Notes: generated from the letters alone by a model not told the origin. Shown: positions 8,693 to 16,772, counted from the stretch's first letter. The stretch is 64,000 nt of DNA from UKL13-2 sp964417885 (GCA_964417885.1 CAYQKN010000001.1:1-64000); one strand, 5' to 3'. A program made the numbers and translations.

Positions 8693-8868
8693 TGTGGAAT
8701 ACGTTTAAAGCAGTCCTGTGGGGATTTCTCGGCATTCGCAGCAGCCAGGGTTATGAGAACGACCAGAAGAAATTGAAGATCCAGCATGTGATTGCGGTCG
8801 GACTGTTCTGCGCGCTGGTTTTTGTGGTGAGTCTGTTTTTCCTGGTGAGAATGCTCACCGCCAAGTAA
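8692..8868 (+). CDS. DUF2970 small membrane protein
   Basis: A 58-residue protein starts at ATG 8692, overlapping the ctaG stop by one base. The N-terminal part (TFKAVLWGFLGIRSSQGYE) is the DUF2970 hallmark, followed by a basic stretch and one membrane helix (about residues 33-53). DUF2970 proteins are found between ctaG and subunit III in betaproteobacteria. Their function is unknown. Position suggests a role in oxidase assembly. Confidence 0.8.
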   Translation: MWNTFKAVLWGFLGIRSSQGYENDQKKLKIQHVIAVGLFCALVFVVSLFFLVRMLTAK

Positions 8869-8879
8869 AGGGAGTTTTG

Positions 8880-9746
8880 ATGAGTACGACAACTGGCGGA
8901 TATTATTTTGCCCCTCCTTCCAAGTGGCCGGTGGTGGGTTCCACGGCGCTTTTCTTCTTTGCCTCCGGGCTGGTGTTATGGATGAACCAGATCCAGCCGT
9001 GGGGAAACATTTCCCTGGTCATCGGCCTGGGAATCCTGTTCTACATGCTGTTCGGCTGGTTCGGCAACGTGATTCACGAAAGCGAAGCCGGCATGTACAA
9101 CCAGCAGGTGGATACGTCCTATCGCTGGAGCATGAGCTGGTTCATCTTTTCCGAAGTCATGTTCTTCGCGGCGTTTTTCGGTGCGCTGTTTTATGCGCGC
9201 GTGTTCTCGGTGCCGTGGCTGGGAGATCTCGACAATGCGCTGCTCTGGCAGGGTTATGACGCCAGGTGGCCGACCGCGGGCCCGTACCTGGACAAGGAGC
9301 CGGCGTATGCCTTCGCCACCATGGGCGCATGGGGAGTTCCGGCCCTGAACACGGCATTGCTGCTGTCTTCCGGCGTCACGGTCACCTGGGCGCATCACGC
9401 GCTGCGGGCGAACAATCGCAGCCAGTTGATCCTTGGCTTGCTGGCGACGGTGGTGCTGGGTTTCACCTTCCTGGGTTTCCAGGTCTATGAATACGTCCAC
9501 GCCTACAGCGATCTCAATCTCAAGCTCACTTCCGGCGTCTTCGGCTCGACGTTTTTCATGCTGACGGGTTTCCACGGCTTCCACGTCACGCTGGGCGCGA
9601 TCATGCTTACCGTGATCCTGTTTCGTTGCATCAAGGGACATTTCAAGCCCGATCATCATTTCGGCTTTGAAGCGGTCGCCTGGTACTGGCACTTTGTCGA
9701 CGTGGTCTGGCTGGGATTGTTCCTGTTCGTCTACGTGCTGGTCTGA
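8880..9746 (+). CDS. ctaE: Cytochrome c oxidase subunit III
   Basis: Subunit III is a seven-helix protein that stabilises the oxidase and its oxygen path. The 288-residue product shows the family motifs WFGNVIHESEAG, MSWFIFSEVMFF, FQVYEYVHAY and HFVDVVWLGLFLFVYVLV. The ATG at 8880 is chosen over an in-frame TTG one codon earlier. GGGAG lies just upstream. The gene is 11 bp after the DUF2970 gene and is followed by a strong hairpin terminator at 9770, which ends the subunit operon. Confidence 0.97.
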   Translation: MSTTTGGYYFAPPSKWPVVGSTALFFFASGLVLWMNQIQPWGNISLVIGLGILFYMLFGWFGNVIHESEAGMYNQQVDTSYRWSMSWFIFSEVMFFAAFFGALFYARVFSVPWLGDLDNALLWQGYDARWPTAGPYLDKEPAYAFATMGAWGVPALNTALLLSSGVTVTWAHHALRANNRSQLILGLLATVVLGFTFLGFQVYEYVHAYSDLNLKLTSGVFGSTFFMLTGFHGFHVTLGAIMLTVILFRCIKGHFKPDHHFGFEAVAWYWHFVDVVWLGLFLFVYVLV

Positions 9747-9769
9747 TCCGCGTCCGCCGGCTTCAACCA

Positions 9770-9799
9770 AAGGCCGCACGAATTTGTGCGGCCTTTTGT
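9770..9799 (+). terminator. Rho-independent terminator after ctaE
   Basis: An 8-bp GC-rich perfect stem (GGCCGCAC / GTGCGGCC) with a 6-base loop is followed by TTTTGTTT. It lies 24 bp after the ctaE stop. An A-run before the stem makes it partly bidirectional, so it may also serve the opposing gene at 9822. Confidence 0.85.
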
Positions 9800-9821
9800 T
9801 TGCCGGTGCCGGACGGCACGC

Positions 9822-10013
9822 CTAGCGTGCGGGAAACCAGCCGAGAAAGTAGCCGGCAATGACAATCGCGAATATGGTGATGGACAGCGCAACCCGGATG
9901 GTCAGCGCAATGACGGTGCGCTTCGACTGACCCTTGTCGTGGTACATGAAGAACAGCCCGCTGAACAGGCTGATGAGTACCAGGACCAGCAGGATCACCA
10001 GGACGATTTTCAT
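9822..10013 (-). CDS. Twin-transmembrane small protein (DUF2909 type)
   Basis: This 63-residue protein consists of two hydrophobic helices (about residues 2-24 and 38-59) joined by a short charged loop (HDKGQSKRT). The architecture and the conserved loop match DUF2909 twin-transmembrane proteins, which often lie between oxidase subunit III and the SURF1 gene in betaproteobacteria. It is on the opposite strand to its neighbours. The function is unknown. Confidence 0.75.
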   Translation of the reverse strand: MKIVLVILLVLVLISLFSGLFFMYHDKGQSKRTVIALTIRVALSITIFAIVIAGYFLGWFPAR

Positions 10014-10105
10014 GATTTTCTTCGCAACCTTTTTGAATCAACAACCGCGCCGGCTGTCACTAGCACGGAGCGGGGAGTTTACCGCTTCGCGCGCCCATTG
10101 ACTGT

Positions 10106-10849
10106 ATGCACTCCGAAAAACGACAGCTACGCTTCACGCCTGCGGCGGTGCCGACTCTCGCGGCCATGCTGGCGGTCGCGCTGACGGGCTATCTGGGTCA
10201 CTGGCAGCAGGGGCGCGCGCAGGAAAAGCGCTCCCTCCAGGCGGAATACACGTACCGCAGCGGCATGCCGCCGATCAGCCTCGGCGCGGAAACGCGGGAC
10301 GCCGGCCTGCGCTACCGGATGGCGACGGCGCGCGGCGTCTGGCAGGCTGATCGCCAGATATACGTTGACAACAAATTCGACGGCGAACGCGTCGGCTATC
10401 ACGTGATCACGCCGCTGAGAATCAGCGGCACCGATGTGCACGTACTGGTCAATCGGGGCTGGATCGGGCGCAGCAGCGCGTATCCTGCGGTGCCGCCTGC
10501 CGCGGTCACCCTGGCCGAGACCCGGGTTTCCGGATCACTGACGCTGCCGTCCGCGCGTTTCATCGAACTGGGCGCGCAGACGGTGGAGGGAAATGTCTGG
10601 CAGAACCTGACCGTTGAGCGTTACCAGGCCGTAACCGGCTTGAAGGTGTTGCCTTATGTGCTGCTTGCCCGGGAAAGCCCGCCGCCAATGCGGCCGGTGG
10701 TCGAGCAGCCTGATGCCGGTGCCGCCAAGCATGTTGAATACATGCTTACCTGGTACTCGCTGGCTGCCACCGTGACATTGCTGTGGCTGTTCACCAATTT
10801 TCACGTCCAAACAACCCCCGCGCCTGCCGCGGATTCCAGACTGCCATGA
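10106..10849 (+). CDS. SURF1 family cytochrome oxidase assembly protein
   Basis: SURF1 proteins bind heme a and help insert it into subunit I. The 247-residue product has an N-terminal membrane helix (about residues 14-30, ending GHWQQGRAQEK), a periplasmic domain with the typical VLVNRGWIGRSS and HVEYMLTWYSLA motifs, and a C-terminal helix. The stop overlaps the next start (ATGA), indicating coupling with the downstream thioredoxin-like membrane gene. Its place before ctaA and ctaB fits a heme A delivery unit. Confidence 0.92.
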   Translation: MHSEKRQLRFTPAAVPTLAAMLAVALTGYLGHWQQGRAQEKRSLQAEYTYRSGMPPISLGAETRDAGLRYRMATARGVWQADRQIYVDNKFDGERVGYHVITPLRISGTDVHVLVNRGWIGRSSAYPAVPPAAVTLAETRVSGSLTLPSARFIELGAQTVEGNVWQNLTVERYQAVTGLKVLPYVLLARESPPPMRPVVEQPDAGAAKHVEYMLTWYSLAATVTLLWLFTNFHVQTTPAPAADSRLP

Positions 10850-11415
10850 CCCAACGAACCAAATTTGTCCTGCTGCTGGCGCTGTTCATCGTCCCCACGC
10901 TGGCTTCATTCGTGGTGTTCTATTTCTTTCCACCGTCGAAATCCACCAACTATGGCGAACTGATCCGTCCGGTCGTGGCGTTGCCGGCGCTGCCGCTCAT
11001 GCGCCTGGATGCCGGCGACCCGCCGGCCAACAGTTTGCGAGGCAAATGGCTGCTGGTAACCCGCGACAGCGGTAACTGCGGCGATGTATGCCGTCAAAAG
11101 CTTTATGCCATGCGCCAGGCCAGGCAAATCCTCGGCCGCGAACAGGATCGCGTGGTCCGCGTGGTGCTGGTTGACGACGGCGTGGCGCCATCGGCCGAAC
11201 TGCAGCGCGAATTTGACGGCACCGTCTGGGTTTCAGCCAGGTCTTTGCCGTGGCTGGATCTGCTGCCGCGGGCTGCCAGCGACACCGATGGCCGCAACAG
11301 TATTTTCGCCGTCGATACGCTGGGCAACGCTTTCATGCGCTATCTGCCGGATGCGGATATCAAGCTGCTGTCGAACGATCTGCGGCGGGTATTGAAAGCC
11401 TCGCAGATTGGCTGA
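10846..11415 (+). CDS. Membrane-anchored Sco/thioredoxin-like protein, oxidase-associated
   Basis: This 189-residue protein has an N-terminal membrane anchor (residues 6-29) and a periplasmic domain with Cys78-x3-Cys82 in NCGDVCRQKL. This resembles the copper/thiol site of Sco proteins (CPDVC). I chose ATG 10846, overlapping the SURF1 stop, because the anchor begins there. It lies between the SURF1 and ctaA genes. It may be a thiol reductase or copper carrier for the oxidase. No Sco-type histidine is obvious to me, so a redox role is more likely than copper storage. This is inference. Confidence 0.65.
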   Translation: MTQRTKFVLLLALFIVPTLASFVVFYFFPPSKSTNYGELIRPVVALPALPLMRLDAGDPPANSLRGKWLLVTRDSGNCGDVCRQKLYAMRQARQILGREQDRVVRVVLVDDGVAPSAELQREFDGTVWVSARSLPWLDLLPRAASDTDGRNSIFAVDTLGNAFMRYLPDADIKLLSNDLRRVLKASQIG

Positions 11416-11435
11416 CCGATGAAAAGACACCAGCC

Positions 11436-12515
11436 ATGAACATGAGTGGAATCGAGCGCAGCGTGATCCTGCTCGCCACGCTGGCGGTGATCGCCAGCGT
11501 CGCGCTGTGGATCGGCACCGACAACCGGCGCTACTACCGCAGCATTGCCATCACTGCCGGGCTGACCCTGGTGCTGATCGTGCTTGGCGCCTTCGTGCGC
11601 CTGTCCGATGCCGGTCTGGGCTGCCCGGACTGGCCCGGCTGCTACGGCAATCTCACCCCGGCCCATTCGGTCAGTGAAATTCGCGAGGCAGAGGCGATCC
11701 AGCCGGGCGGCCCGGTTAGCCTGGCGAAAGCGTGGAAGGAAATGGTCCATCGTTACCTGGCCATGATTGTCGGTGCGCTGATTGCGGCGATCATGGTCAG
11801 CGCATGGCGCAATCGTCGCCGATGGAACCAGTCGCCGCTGTTGCCGAGCGTGATTGCCGCTGCGGTGATATTCCAGGCGGCACTGGGCGCCTGGACGGTG
11901 ACCATGCTGCTGAAGCCGGCAATCGTCACCTCGCACCTCCTCGGCGGCATAACGATACTGGGCCTGCTGGTCTGGCTGCTGCACCGCCAGGCGCCAACGC
12001 GGCAATGGGCGACCGGTATAATGGCAAGCGGCAGTTTGAGCCTCTTTGGCGGGATCGCGCTGGCAACACTTTTTGCGCAGATCGTGCTTGGCGGCTGGGT
12101 CAGTACCAATTACGCCGCGCTGGCCTGCACCGATTTTCCCGTCTGCCACGGCGTGTGGATGCCGGCGATGGATTTTGCCAACGCTTTCCATGTCATCCGG
12201 CCGCTGGGTGTCGGGCCGAACGGTGAATTGCTGACCATTGAGGCGCTGCGCGCGATTCACTGGTCTCACCGGGTCGGGGCGATTGTGACGCTTGGCGTGG
12301 TGGGTGGTTTTGGCTGGTTGCTGTCCCGCACCGCAAGCGGACGCAAAGCGGGATGGATGCTGCTGGCGTTGCTGCTGGTGCAATTGGTGCTCGGCATGTC
12401 GAACGTCTGGTTCAGCCTGCCGTTGCCGGTTGCGGTGGCGCACAATGGATTCGCGGCAGCCCTGTTTGCCTGGTTACTGCTGATTAACTTGAGGTTGGCC
12501 CGAGGCCGGAAATAG
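11436..12515 (+). CDS. ctaA: Heme A synthase (COX15/CtaA)
   Basis: CtaA oxidises the C8 methyl of heme O to give heme A. The 359-residue, eight-helix protein shows the family signature FVRLSDAGLGCPDWPGCYG and the heme-ligand helix VHRYLAMIVGAL, with a second-half counterpart (LACTDFPVCHGVWMP, later IHWSHRVGAI). The ATG at 11436 gives the usual N-terminal helix; longer upstream in-frame extension lies within the previous gene and is discarded. ctaB follows 8 bp later. Confidence 0.95.
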   Translation: MNMSGIERSVILLATLAVIASVALWIGTDNRRYYRSIAITAGLTLVLIVLGAFVRLSDAGLGCPDWPGCYGNLTPAHSVSEIREAEAIQPGGPVSLAKAWKEMVHRYLAMIVGALIAAIMVSAWRNRRRWNQSPLLPSVIAAAVIFQAALGAWTVTMLLKPAIVTSHLLGGITILGLLVWLLHRQAPTRQWATGIMASGSLSLFGGIALATLFAQIVLGGWVSTNYAALACTDFPVCHGVWMPAMDFANAFHVIRPLGVGPNGELLTIEALRAIHWSHRVGAIVTLGVVGGFGWLLSRTASGRKAGWMLLALLLVQLVLGMSNVWFSLPLPVAVAHNGFAAALFAWLLLINLRLARGRK

Positions 12516-12523
12516 CGCACCAC

Positions 12524-13310
12524 ATGTCAGAGCAAATCATCTCCCATGCGTCACCAGGCGTGCTTGCGCAGTTTCTCCAGCTGACCAAGCCGCGGGTCAA
12601 TGCGTTGATCGTGTTCACCGCGATCATCGGCATGATGCTCGCCTATCCGGTGGGTGTGCCGTGGGATCTGGCTCTTATGCTGCAGTCCACGGTCGGCATT
12701 GCGCTGGTTGCCGGCGCGGCGGCGGCATTCAACTGCCTGGTCGAGCAGCAGATTGACCAGAAGATGGCCAGGACGCGTGCCCGTCCGACCGTAGCCGGTT
12801 CCATTTCGACCATGCAGGTCCTGATGCTCGCCGGCATTGTCGGCGGCGTCGGGCTGTTCATTCTTTACCGCTACGTCAATCCGCTGACCATGTGGCTGAC
12901 CNNNNNNNNNNNNNNNNNNNNNNNNNNNNNNNNNNNNNNNNNNNNNNNNNNNNNNNNNNNNNNNNNNNNNNNNNNNNNNNNNNNNNNNNNNNNNNNNNNN
13001 NTACGCCAAGGCCGGCGTGCCGATGCTGCCGGTGACGCACGGTGACGCATTTACCAAATTGCACCTGTTGCTCTATACCTTTCTGCTGGCGGCTTCAACG
13101 CTGTTGCCGTTTGCCGTCGGCATGAGCGGCTGGATTTACCTGGCCGTGGTCATGCTGCTCAATGCCTGGTTCATATTCCTCGCCGTGACGCTCTACCTGC
13201 ATTACACCGACTTCCTCGCGCGCCGGACCTTCAGTTTTTCGATCCTCTACCTGGCGGTGCTGTTCGCCGCCCTGCTGGTGGATCATTACGCGCCGCTGGT
13301 GCTGAATTGA
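12524..13310 (+). CDS. ctaB: Protoheme IX farnesyltransferase (heme O synthase), interrupted by an assembly gap
   Basis: CtaB farnesylates protoheme to heme O for the neighbouring CtaA. The first 126 residues contain the conserved QLTKPRVNALIVFTA start and the prenyl-diphosphate site NCLVEQQIDQKMARTRARP. After the gap the frame resumes at YAKAGVPMLPVTHG and ends in typical membrane helices. The two parts are out of frame across the 100 N, and together they are about 70 residues short of the family's ~300. The N run is therefore a placeholder for roughly 200 missing bases, and the gene is probably intact in the organism. Confidence 0.93.
12902..13001. other. Assembly gap of exactly 100 N inside ctaB
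   Basis: One hundred consecutive N replace part of ctaB. A round 100 is a conventional scaffold placeholder of unknown size. The flanking frames do not match through 100 bases, which supports a different true length. Confidence 0.99.
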
Positions 13311-13900
13311 AACTTGCGCGTTTTTTCCTGGCCTCGGTCGTGGCTTGCCTGCTGATAGCCGGCTGTGACAGCAAGCCGGTGTTCAATTCGCTCGACGTCA
13401 CCGGTATCGCCGGCTACGGCAACGATTTTCGCCTGACCGATCACACCGGCAAGCCGCGCACCATGGCCGACTTCCGCGGCAAGGCGGTGCTGATGTTTTT
13501 CGGCTATACCCAGTGCCCGGACGTGTGTCCGACGACCCTGTCCGACATGAAGAAAGTTGCCCAGTTGCTTGGTCCCGACGCGCAGCGGTTTCAGGTGCTG
13601 TTCGTGACGGTCGACCCGAAGCGCGATACGCAGGAACTGCTGGCGGCATACGTACCCTCGTTCAACCCGTCCTTTCTCGGCCTGCGCGGCGAGCAGGCCG
13701 CGATCGACAAGATTGCCCAGGACTTCAAAATCATCCACCAGATTGAGCCGGGAAAGACGCCAGACAGTTATACCGTCGGGCATACGGCGTCGTCACTGGT
13801 GTTTGATCCCGCCGGACGGCTGCGCCTGTTTGTCGCCTACGGCGCCGAGCCGGAAAAAGTCGCCGCTGACATCAAGCTTTTGCTGAAAGGAACCCCGTAA
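13307..13900 (+). CDS. Sco1/SenC family copper chaperone, predicted lipoprotein
   Basis: Sco proteins deliver copper to the CuA site of subunit II. The 197-residue product has a lipoprotein signal ending LIAGC (Cys20) and a thioredoxin-like domain with the metal site CPDVC (Cys70, Cys74) and a distal His in YTVGHTASS. The start is TTG at 13307, overlapping the ctaB stop. No ATG or GTG precedes the signal peptide, so the rare start is preferred. It is the last clear oxidase-assembly gene of the cluster, and the Rid gene overlaps its stop. Confidence 0.93.
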   Translation: MKLARFFLASVVACLLIAGCDSKPVFNSLDVTGIAGYGNDFRLTDHTGKPRTMADFRGKAVLMFFGYTQCPDVCPTTLSDMKKVAQLLGPDAQRFQVLFVTVDPKRDTQELLAAYVPSFNPSFLGLRGEQAAIDKIAQDFKIIHQIEPGKTPDSYTVGHTASSLVFDPAGRLRLFVAYGAEPEKVAADIKLLLKGTP

Positions 13901-14250
13901 TGTCTATAAAGCGTTTTCACGTTGGCGCACGTCTGTCCGAGATGGCGATATTCAACGGCACCATATACCTTGCCGGTCAGGTGGCGGATGATCCGTCACA
14001 GGACATCACCGGCCAGACCACGCAGGTGCTGGCCGCCATCGATCGACTGCTGGCCGAGGCCGGCAGTGACAAGTCGAACATCCTGTCGACGACAATCTAT
14101 ATTGCGAGCCTGGCCGATTTTCAGGCGATGAATGCGGTCTGGGATGCCTGGGTGGTGCCTGGCAACACGCCGCCGCGCGCAACGGTCGAAGCCAAGCTGG
14201 CGAAGCCGGCCTACAAAGTTGAAATCCAGATCGTCGCCGCCAGGCGCTGA
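13900..14250 (+). CDS. RidA/YjgF/YER057c family protein
   Basis: This 116-residue protein belongs to the trimeric Rid family, whose best known member hydrolyses reactive enamine and imine intermediates. The conserved arginine region PPRATVEAKLAKP near residue 90-103 is present, as is the GTIYLAGQV N-terminal strand. The ATG overlaps the last base of the Sco gene stop, so it is probably co-transcribed with the oxidase assembly genes, although no functional tie is evident. It may be one of the Rid subfamilies other than RidA itself. Confidence 0.88.
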   Translation: MSIKRFHVGARLSEMAIFNGTIYLAGQVADDPSQDITGQTTQVLAAIDRLLAEAGSDKSNILSTTIYIASLADFQAMNAVWDAWVVPGNTPPRATVEAKLAKPAYKVEIQIVAARR

Positions 14251-14259
14251 GCGAGCTGT

Positions 14260-14709
14260 CTAGCGGGGCTGGGCGGAGGGCGATCCCGACTGCCCCATGA
14301 TCGAGGCGGTCGCCATCAGTTCGTCGAACAGCGCCATCGACGCCTGGCCGGAGACGCTGTAGGGGTCGAGCGCCGCGCACTCGGAATACTTCAGCAGCAG
14401 AGACGGGTTGATGCGTTCCAGGTTCACCAGCCCCATCGACCAGCCGGCGAATTTCCGCTCGCTGATTTCCTCGTAGCAGAGGATGACCACGTCCTGGTGG
14501 CGGGGATCGGCGGCGATGCGGCTGTAGAGGGCATTGACCTGCATCCTGCCGCCCTCGAGAACCTGCAGGAAAATCCGCCCGCTTGAACACAACACGCCGG
14601 TAATGCCGCTGGCCGGATTGTTTGCCTTCGACTGCGACAGTATCTTGAGCAGGGCGTCCTGCGAAACCTCGCCGGCCGCCCGGCTGGCATAAAGCAAACG
14701 CACGAGCAT
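14260..14709 (-). CDS. BLUF-domain blue-light photoreceptor
   Basis: BLUF domains bind FAD and switch a hydrogen-bond network on blue-light absorption. The first ~95 of 149 residues form a complete BLUF domain. The key residues are Tyr7, Asn31, Gln49, Trp90 and Met92. Each lies exactly 14 positions below the AppA residues Tyr21, Asn45, Gln63, Trp104 and Met106 as I recall them. The C-terminal ~50 residues resemble the two capping helices of short BLUF proteins, with no output domain. The gene is 25 bp downstream of folE on the same strand and ends 9 bp from the convergent Rid gene. Confidence 0.92.
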   Translation of the reverse strand: MLVRLLYASRAAGEVSQDALLKILSQSKANNPASGITGVLCSSGRIFLQVLEGGRMQVNALYSRIAADPRHQDVVILCYEEISERKFAGWSMGLVNLERINPSLLLKYSECAALDPYSVSGQASMALFDELMATASIMGQSGSPSAQPR

Positions 14710-14734
14710 GGAGTTCTCCGTTGTCTTTGTTGGG

Positions 14735-15463
14735 TCAGGGTTGTTTGCGGCTGAGCAGCGACAGAAACTCGCGCCGCAGGTTCGGGTCCTTGAGAAAGGA
14801 GCCGCGCATGACGCTGTTGGTCATGCGCGCGTCGGCATCCTTCACCCCGCGCCAGTGCATGCAGAAATGGTCCGCCTCGATGACGATTGCCAGCCCGTCC
14901 GGCTTGACCTTGTCCTGCAGGATGTTGGCCAGCTGGATCACCGCTTCTTCCTGAATCTGCGGCCGGCTCATGACCCAGTCGCAGATCCTTGCATACTTGG
15001 ACAGGCCGATCAGGTTTGAATGCTCGTTGGGCATGATGCCGATCCAGACCTTGCCCATGATCGGGCACAGGTGATGCGAACACGCGCTGCGGGCGGTGAT
15101 CGGCCCGACAATGAGCAATTCATTGAGCTGCTCGACATTGGGAAACTCGGTAACCGGAGGCATCGGCAGATAGCGGCCCTTGAAAACCTCGGTGACGAAC
15201 ATCTTGGCGACACGCCGTGCCGTTTCCTGCGTGTTGTGGTCGCTCTCGGTATCGATCACCAGGCTCTTGAGCACGTCGGCCATCTTGGCCTCGACTTCGG
15301 TGCGCAATGCATCCATGTCCCCGTCCTGCAGGAAGGCGGAAATGTTGTCGTTGGCGTGATAGCGCTGGTTGGCGCGAACCAGGCGCGAACGAATGCGTTC
15401 AGAAACAGGCAGGCCGGCTTCCTCATCATCATTGCGAAACAGCGGGGTCGGAATGGTGGACAT
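14735..15463 (-). CDS. folE: GTP cyclohydrolase I
   Basis: FolE converts GTP to dihydroneopterin triphosphate, the first step of folate and tetrahydrobiopterin synthesis. The 242-residue protein has the zinc and catalytic motif ACSHHLCPIMGKVWIG and the second zinc cysteine in FCMHWRGVKD. I start at ATG 15463 (MSTIPTPLFRND); an in-frame extension upstream lacks family similarity. The ~50-residue N-terminal extension is longer than in the shortest homologues but usual for proteobacterial enzymes. It probably forms a two-gene unit with the BLUF gene downstream. Confidence 0.95.
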   Translation of the reverse strand: MSTIPTPLFRNDDEEAGLPVSERIRSRLVRANQRYHANDNISAFLQDGDMDALRTEVEAKMADVLKSLVIDTESDHNTQETARRVAKMFVTEVFKGRYLPMPPVTEFPNVEQLNELLIVGPITARSACSHHLCPIMGKVWIGIMPNEHSNLIGLSKYARICDWVMSRPQIQEEAVIQLANILQDKVKPDGLAIVIEADHFCMHWRGVKDADARMTNSVMRGSFLKDPNLRREFLSLLSRKQP

Positions 15464-15564
15464 GGCTATCCTTTTGGGGAGCGGCAGGTTTGTGCCTGCT
15501 GGCAACAAGTGTAGTCGCGCGTGAAATATTCTGCCTGCGGTCGCGCGCGCAGGACAAGTTCAGG

Positions 15565-15599
15565 AAACAAAAGGCCGGCGTGCTTTCACACGCCGGCCC
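15565..15599 (-). terminator. Rho-independent terminator after rpoH
   Basis: Read on the minus strand, GGGCCGGCGTG and CACGCCGGCC flank a short loop, followed by TTTTGTTT. It is located 18 bp beyond the rpoH stop codon and before folE, so it separates the two transcription units. Confidence 0.88.
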
Positions 15600-15616
15600 G
15601 GCAACGCGGCGCCAAA

Positions 15617-16483
15617 CTAGCGAACGGCGTCGTAATCTTTCAGCGCCAGCTTCATTTTCTGCATGGCCTTGGCTTCAATCTGCCGGATGCGCTCGGCCGA
15701 CACGCCAAACTCATTGGCCAGCTCGTGCAGTGTTTTTTCCTCGCCCTCGTTCAGCCAGCGGGTCTCGATGATCCGGCGGCTGCGCATGTCAAGGCTTTCC
15801 AGGGCGGCTCGCATGCCATCGGTTGCGGCAGTTTCACGTTGCATCACCGACAGGCGCTCGACCGGATCCACCGATGCGTCCTGCAGGTATGCGATCGGGC
15901 TGACCCAATTGCTTTCCTCGTCATCATTGCCGGGTTCCAGCGAAATTTCCTGCCCGGAGAGGCGTTTCTCCATTTCGCTTACGTCCGACTCCTTGACGTT
16001 GAGCTGGCGGGCCACCTCCCTGACCTCGGTGGGAGAAAGTGTGCCGAAATTCGGTTTCATGCTGCGCAGGTTGAAAAACAGCTTGCGCTGGGCCTTGGTC
16101 GTGGCGACCTTGACCATGCGCCAGTTCTTCAGGATGTATTCATGGATCTCGGCCTTGATCCAGTGCACGGCGAAGGAGACCAGGCGCACGCCGCGGTCCG
16201 GGTCGAAACGCTTCACTGCCTTCATCAGGCCAATGTTGCCTTCCTGGATCAAATCGGCGTGCGGCAGGCCATAGCCGGTGTAATTGCGTGCAATCGACAC
16301 CACCAGGCGCAGATGCGACATCACCATCTCGGACGCGGCGGTCAGATCACCCCGTGTCTTCAGGGCAACACCCAACTCGTGCTCGCGCTCGGGCGTGAGC
16401 ATCGGAATACGGTTGACCGTCGATATGTAATTTTCAATACTTGCCACCGAAAGGGCTGGCAGGTTCATCGTAGCAGTTGTCAT
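15617..16483 (-). CDS. rpoH: RNA polymerase heat-shock sigma factor RpoH (sigma-32)
   Basis: RpoH directs transcription of heat-shock genes. The 288-residue protein has sigma regions 2 (LRLVVSIARNYTGYGL, DLIQEGNIGLMKAVKRFD) and 4 (HELANEFGVSAERIRQIE). It also has the diagnostic RpoH box QRKLFFNLR, which separates it from sigma-70 and RpoS. The gene is downstream of ftsX on the same strand, the classical ftsY-ftsE-ftsX-rpoH order. A perfect CIRCE operator stands 38 bp upstream of the start codon, and a repeat palindrome and a second imperfect hairpin (16647-16680) lie between it and ftsX. It therefore appears to have its own HrcA-controlled promoter. Confidence 0.97.
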   Translation of the reverse strand: MTTATMNLPALSVASIENYISTVNRIPMLTPEREHELGVALKTRGDLTAASEMVMSHLRLVVSIARNYTGYGLPHADLIQEGNIGLMKAVKRFDPDRGVRLVSFAVHWIKAEIHEYILKNWRMVKVATTKAQRKLFFNLRSMKPNFGTLSPTEVREVARQLNVKESDVSEMEKRLSGQEISLEPGNDDEESNWVSPIAYLQDASVDPVERLSVMQRETAATDGMRAALESLDMRSRRIIETRWLNEGEEKTLHELANEFGVSAERIRQIEAKAMQKMKLALKDYDAVR

Positions 16484-16521
16484 CGGACCTCCACTAAATC
16501 AGGATTCAAGTTAAAACTAGT

Positions 16522-16548
16522 TTAGCACTCCCGGTCTAGGAGTGCTAA
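16522..16548 (-). promoter_or_regulatory. CIRCE element (HrcA operator) upstream of rpoH
   Basis: TTAGCACTC, a 9-base spacer and GAGTGCTAA form a perfect inverted repeat identical to the CIRCE consensus. It lies in the 289-bp gap between ftsX and rpoH, 38 bp before the rpoH start. HrcA binding to CIRCE normally represses groESL or dnaK units. Here it would place rpoH itself under HrcA repression. An AT-rich stretch with TATAAC (minus strand, near 16635) could be part of a promoter, but I cannot fix the start site. Confidence 0.93.
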
Positions 16549-16700
16549 CAGTCGGAAAAGTTCCGACGTTGACAACACCGTACGGGACCGGGAATGCGGC
16601 CGAAAAAACATCGCAACTCATTGATAATTAAAGTTATAATGCATTGTCCCTGCATTTGCCGCCGGTGAGGCAGTGCGGGAGCTTGAGATGTTTTTACGGT

Positions 16701-16766
16701 AAACTCTAGCGCTGGCGCGGCTTTCAGCCGATTTTTGGCTGGGAACCCGCTCCAGTGCTAGGGTTT
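16701..16766 (-). repeat. 66-bp stop-associated palindromic repeat, copy 1
   Basis: This imperfect 66-bp palindrome has arms beginning AAACTCTAGCGCTGGCGCGG and ending CCAGTGCTAGGGTTT around a six-base A/T centre. It aligns without gaps to four other copies in this window. Its asymmetric core is oriented on the minus strand, the same as ftsX. It begins 6 bp after the ftsX stop codon. It probably ends or protects the ftsYEX transcript before rpoH. Confidence 0.9.
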
Positions 16767-16772
16767 GAATAT

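Noticed and set aside
16569..16574. TTGACA on the plus strand in the rpoH-ftsX gap
   Set aside because: No plus-strand gene follows and no suitable -10 element is at the right distance, so it is probably chance.
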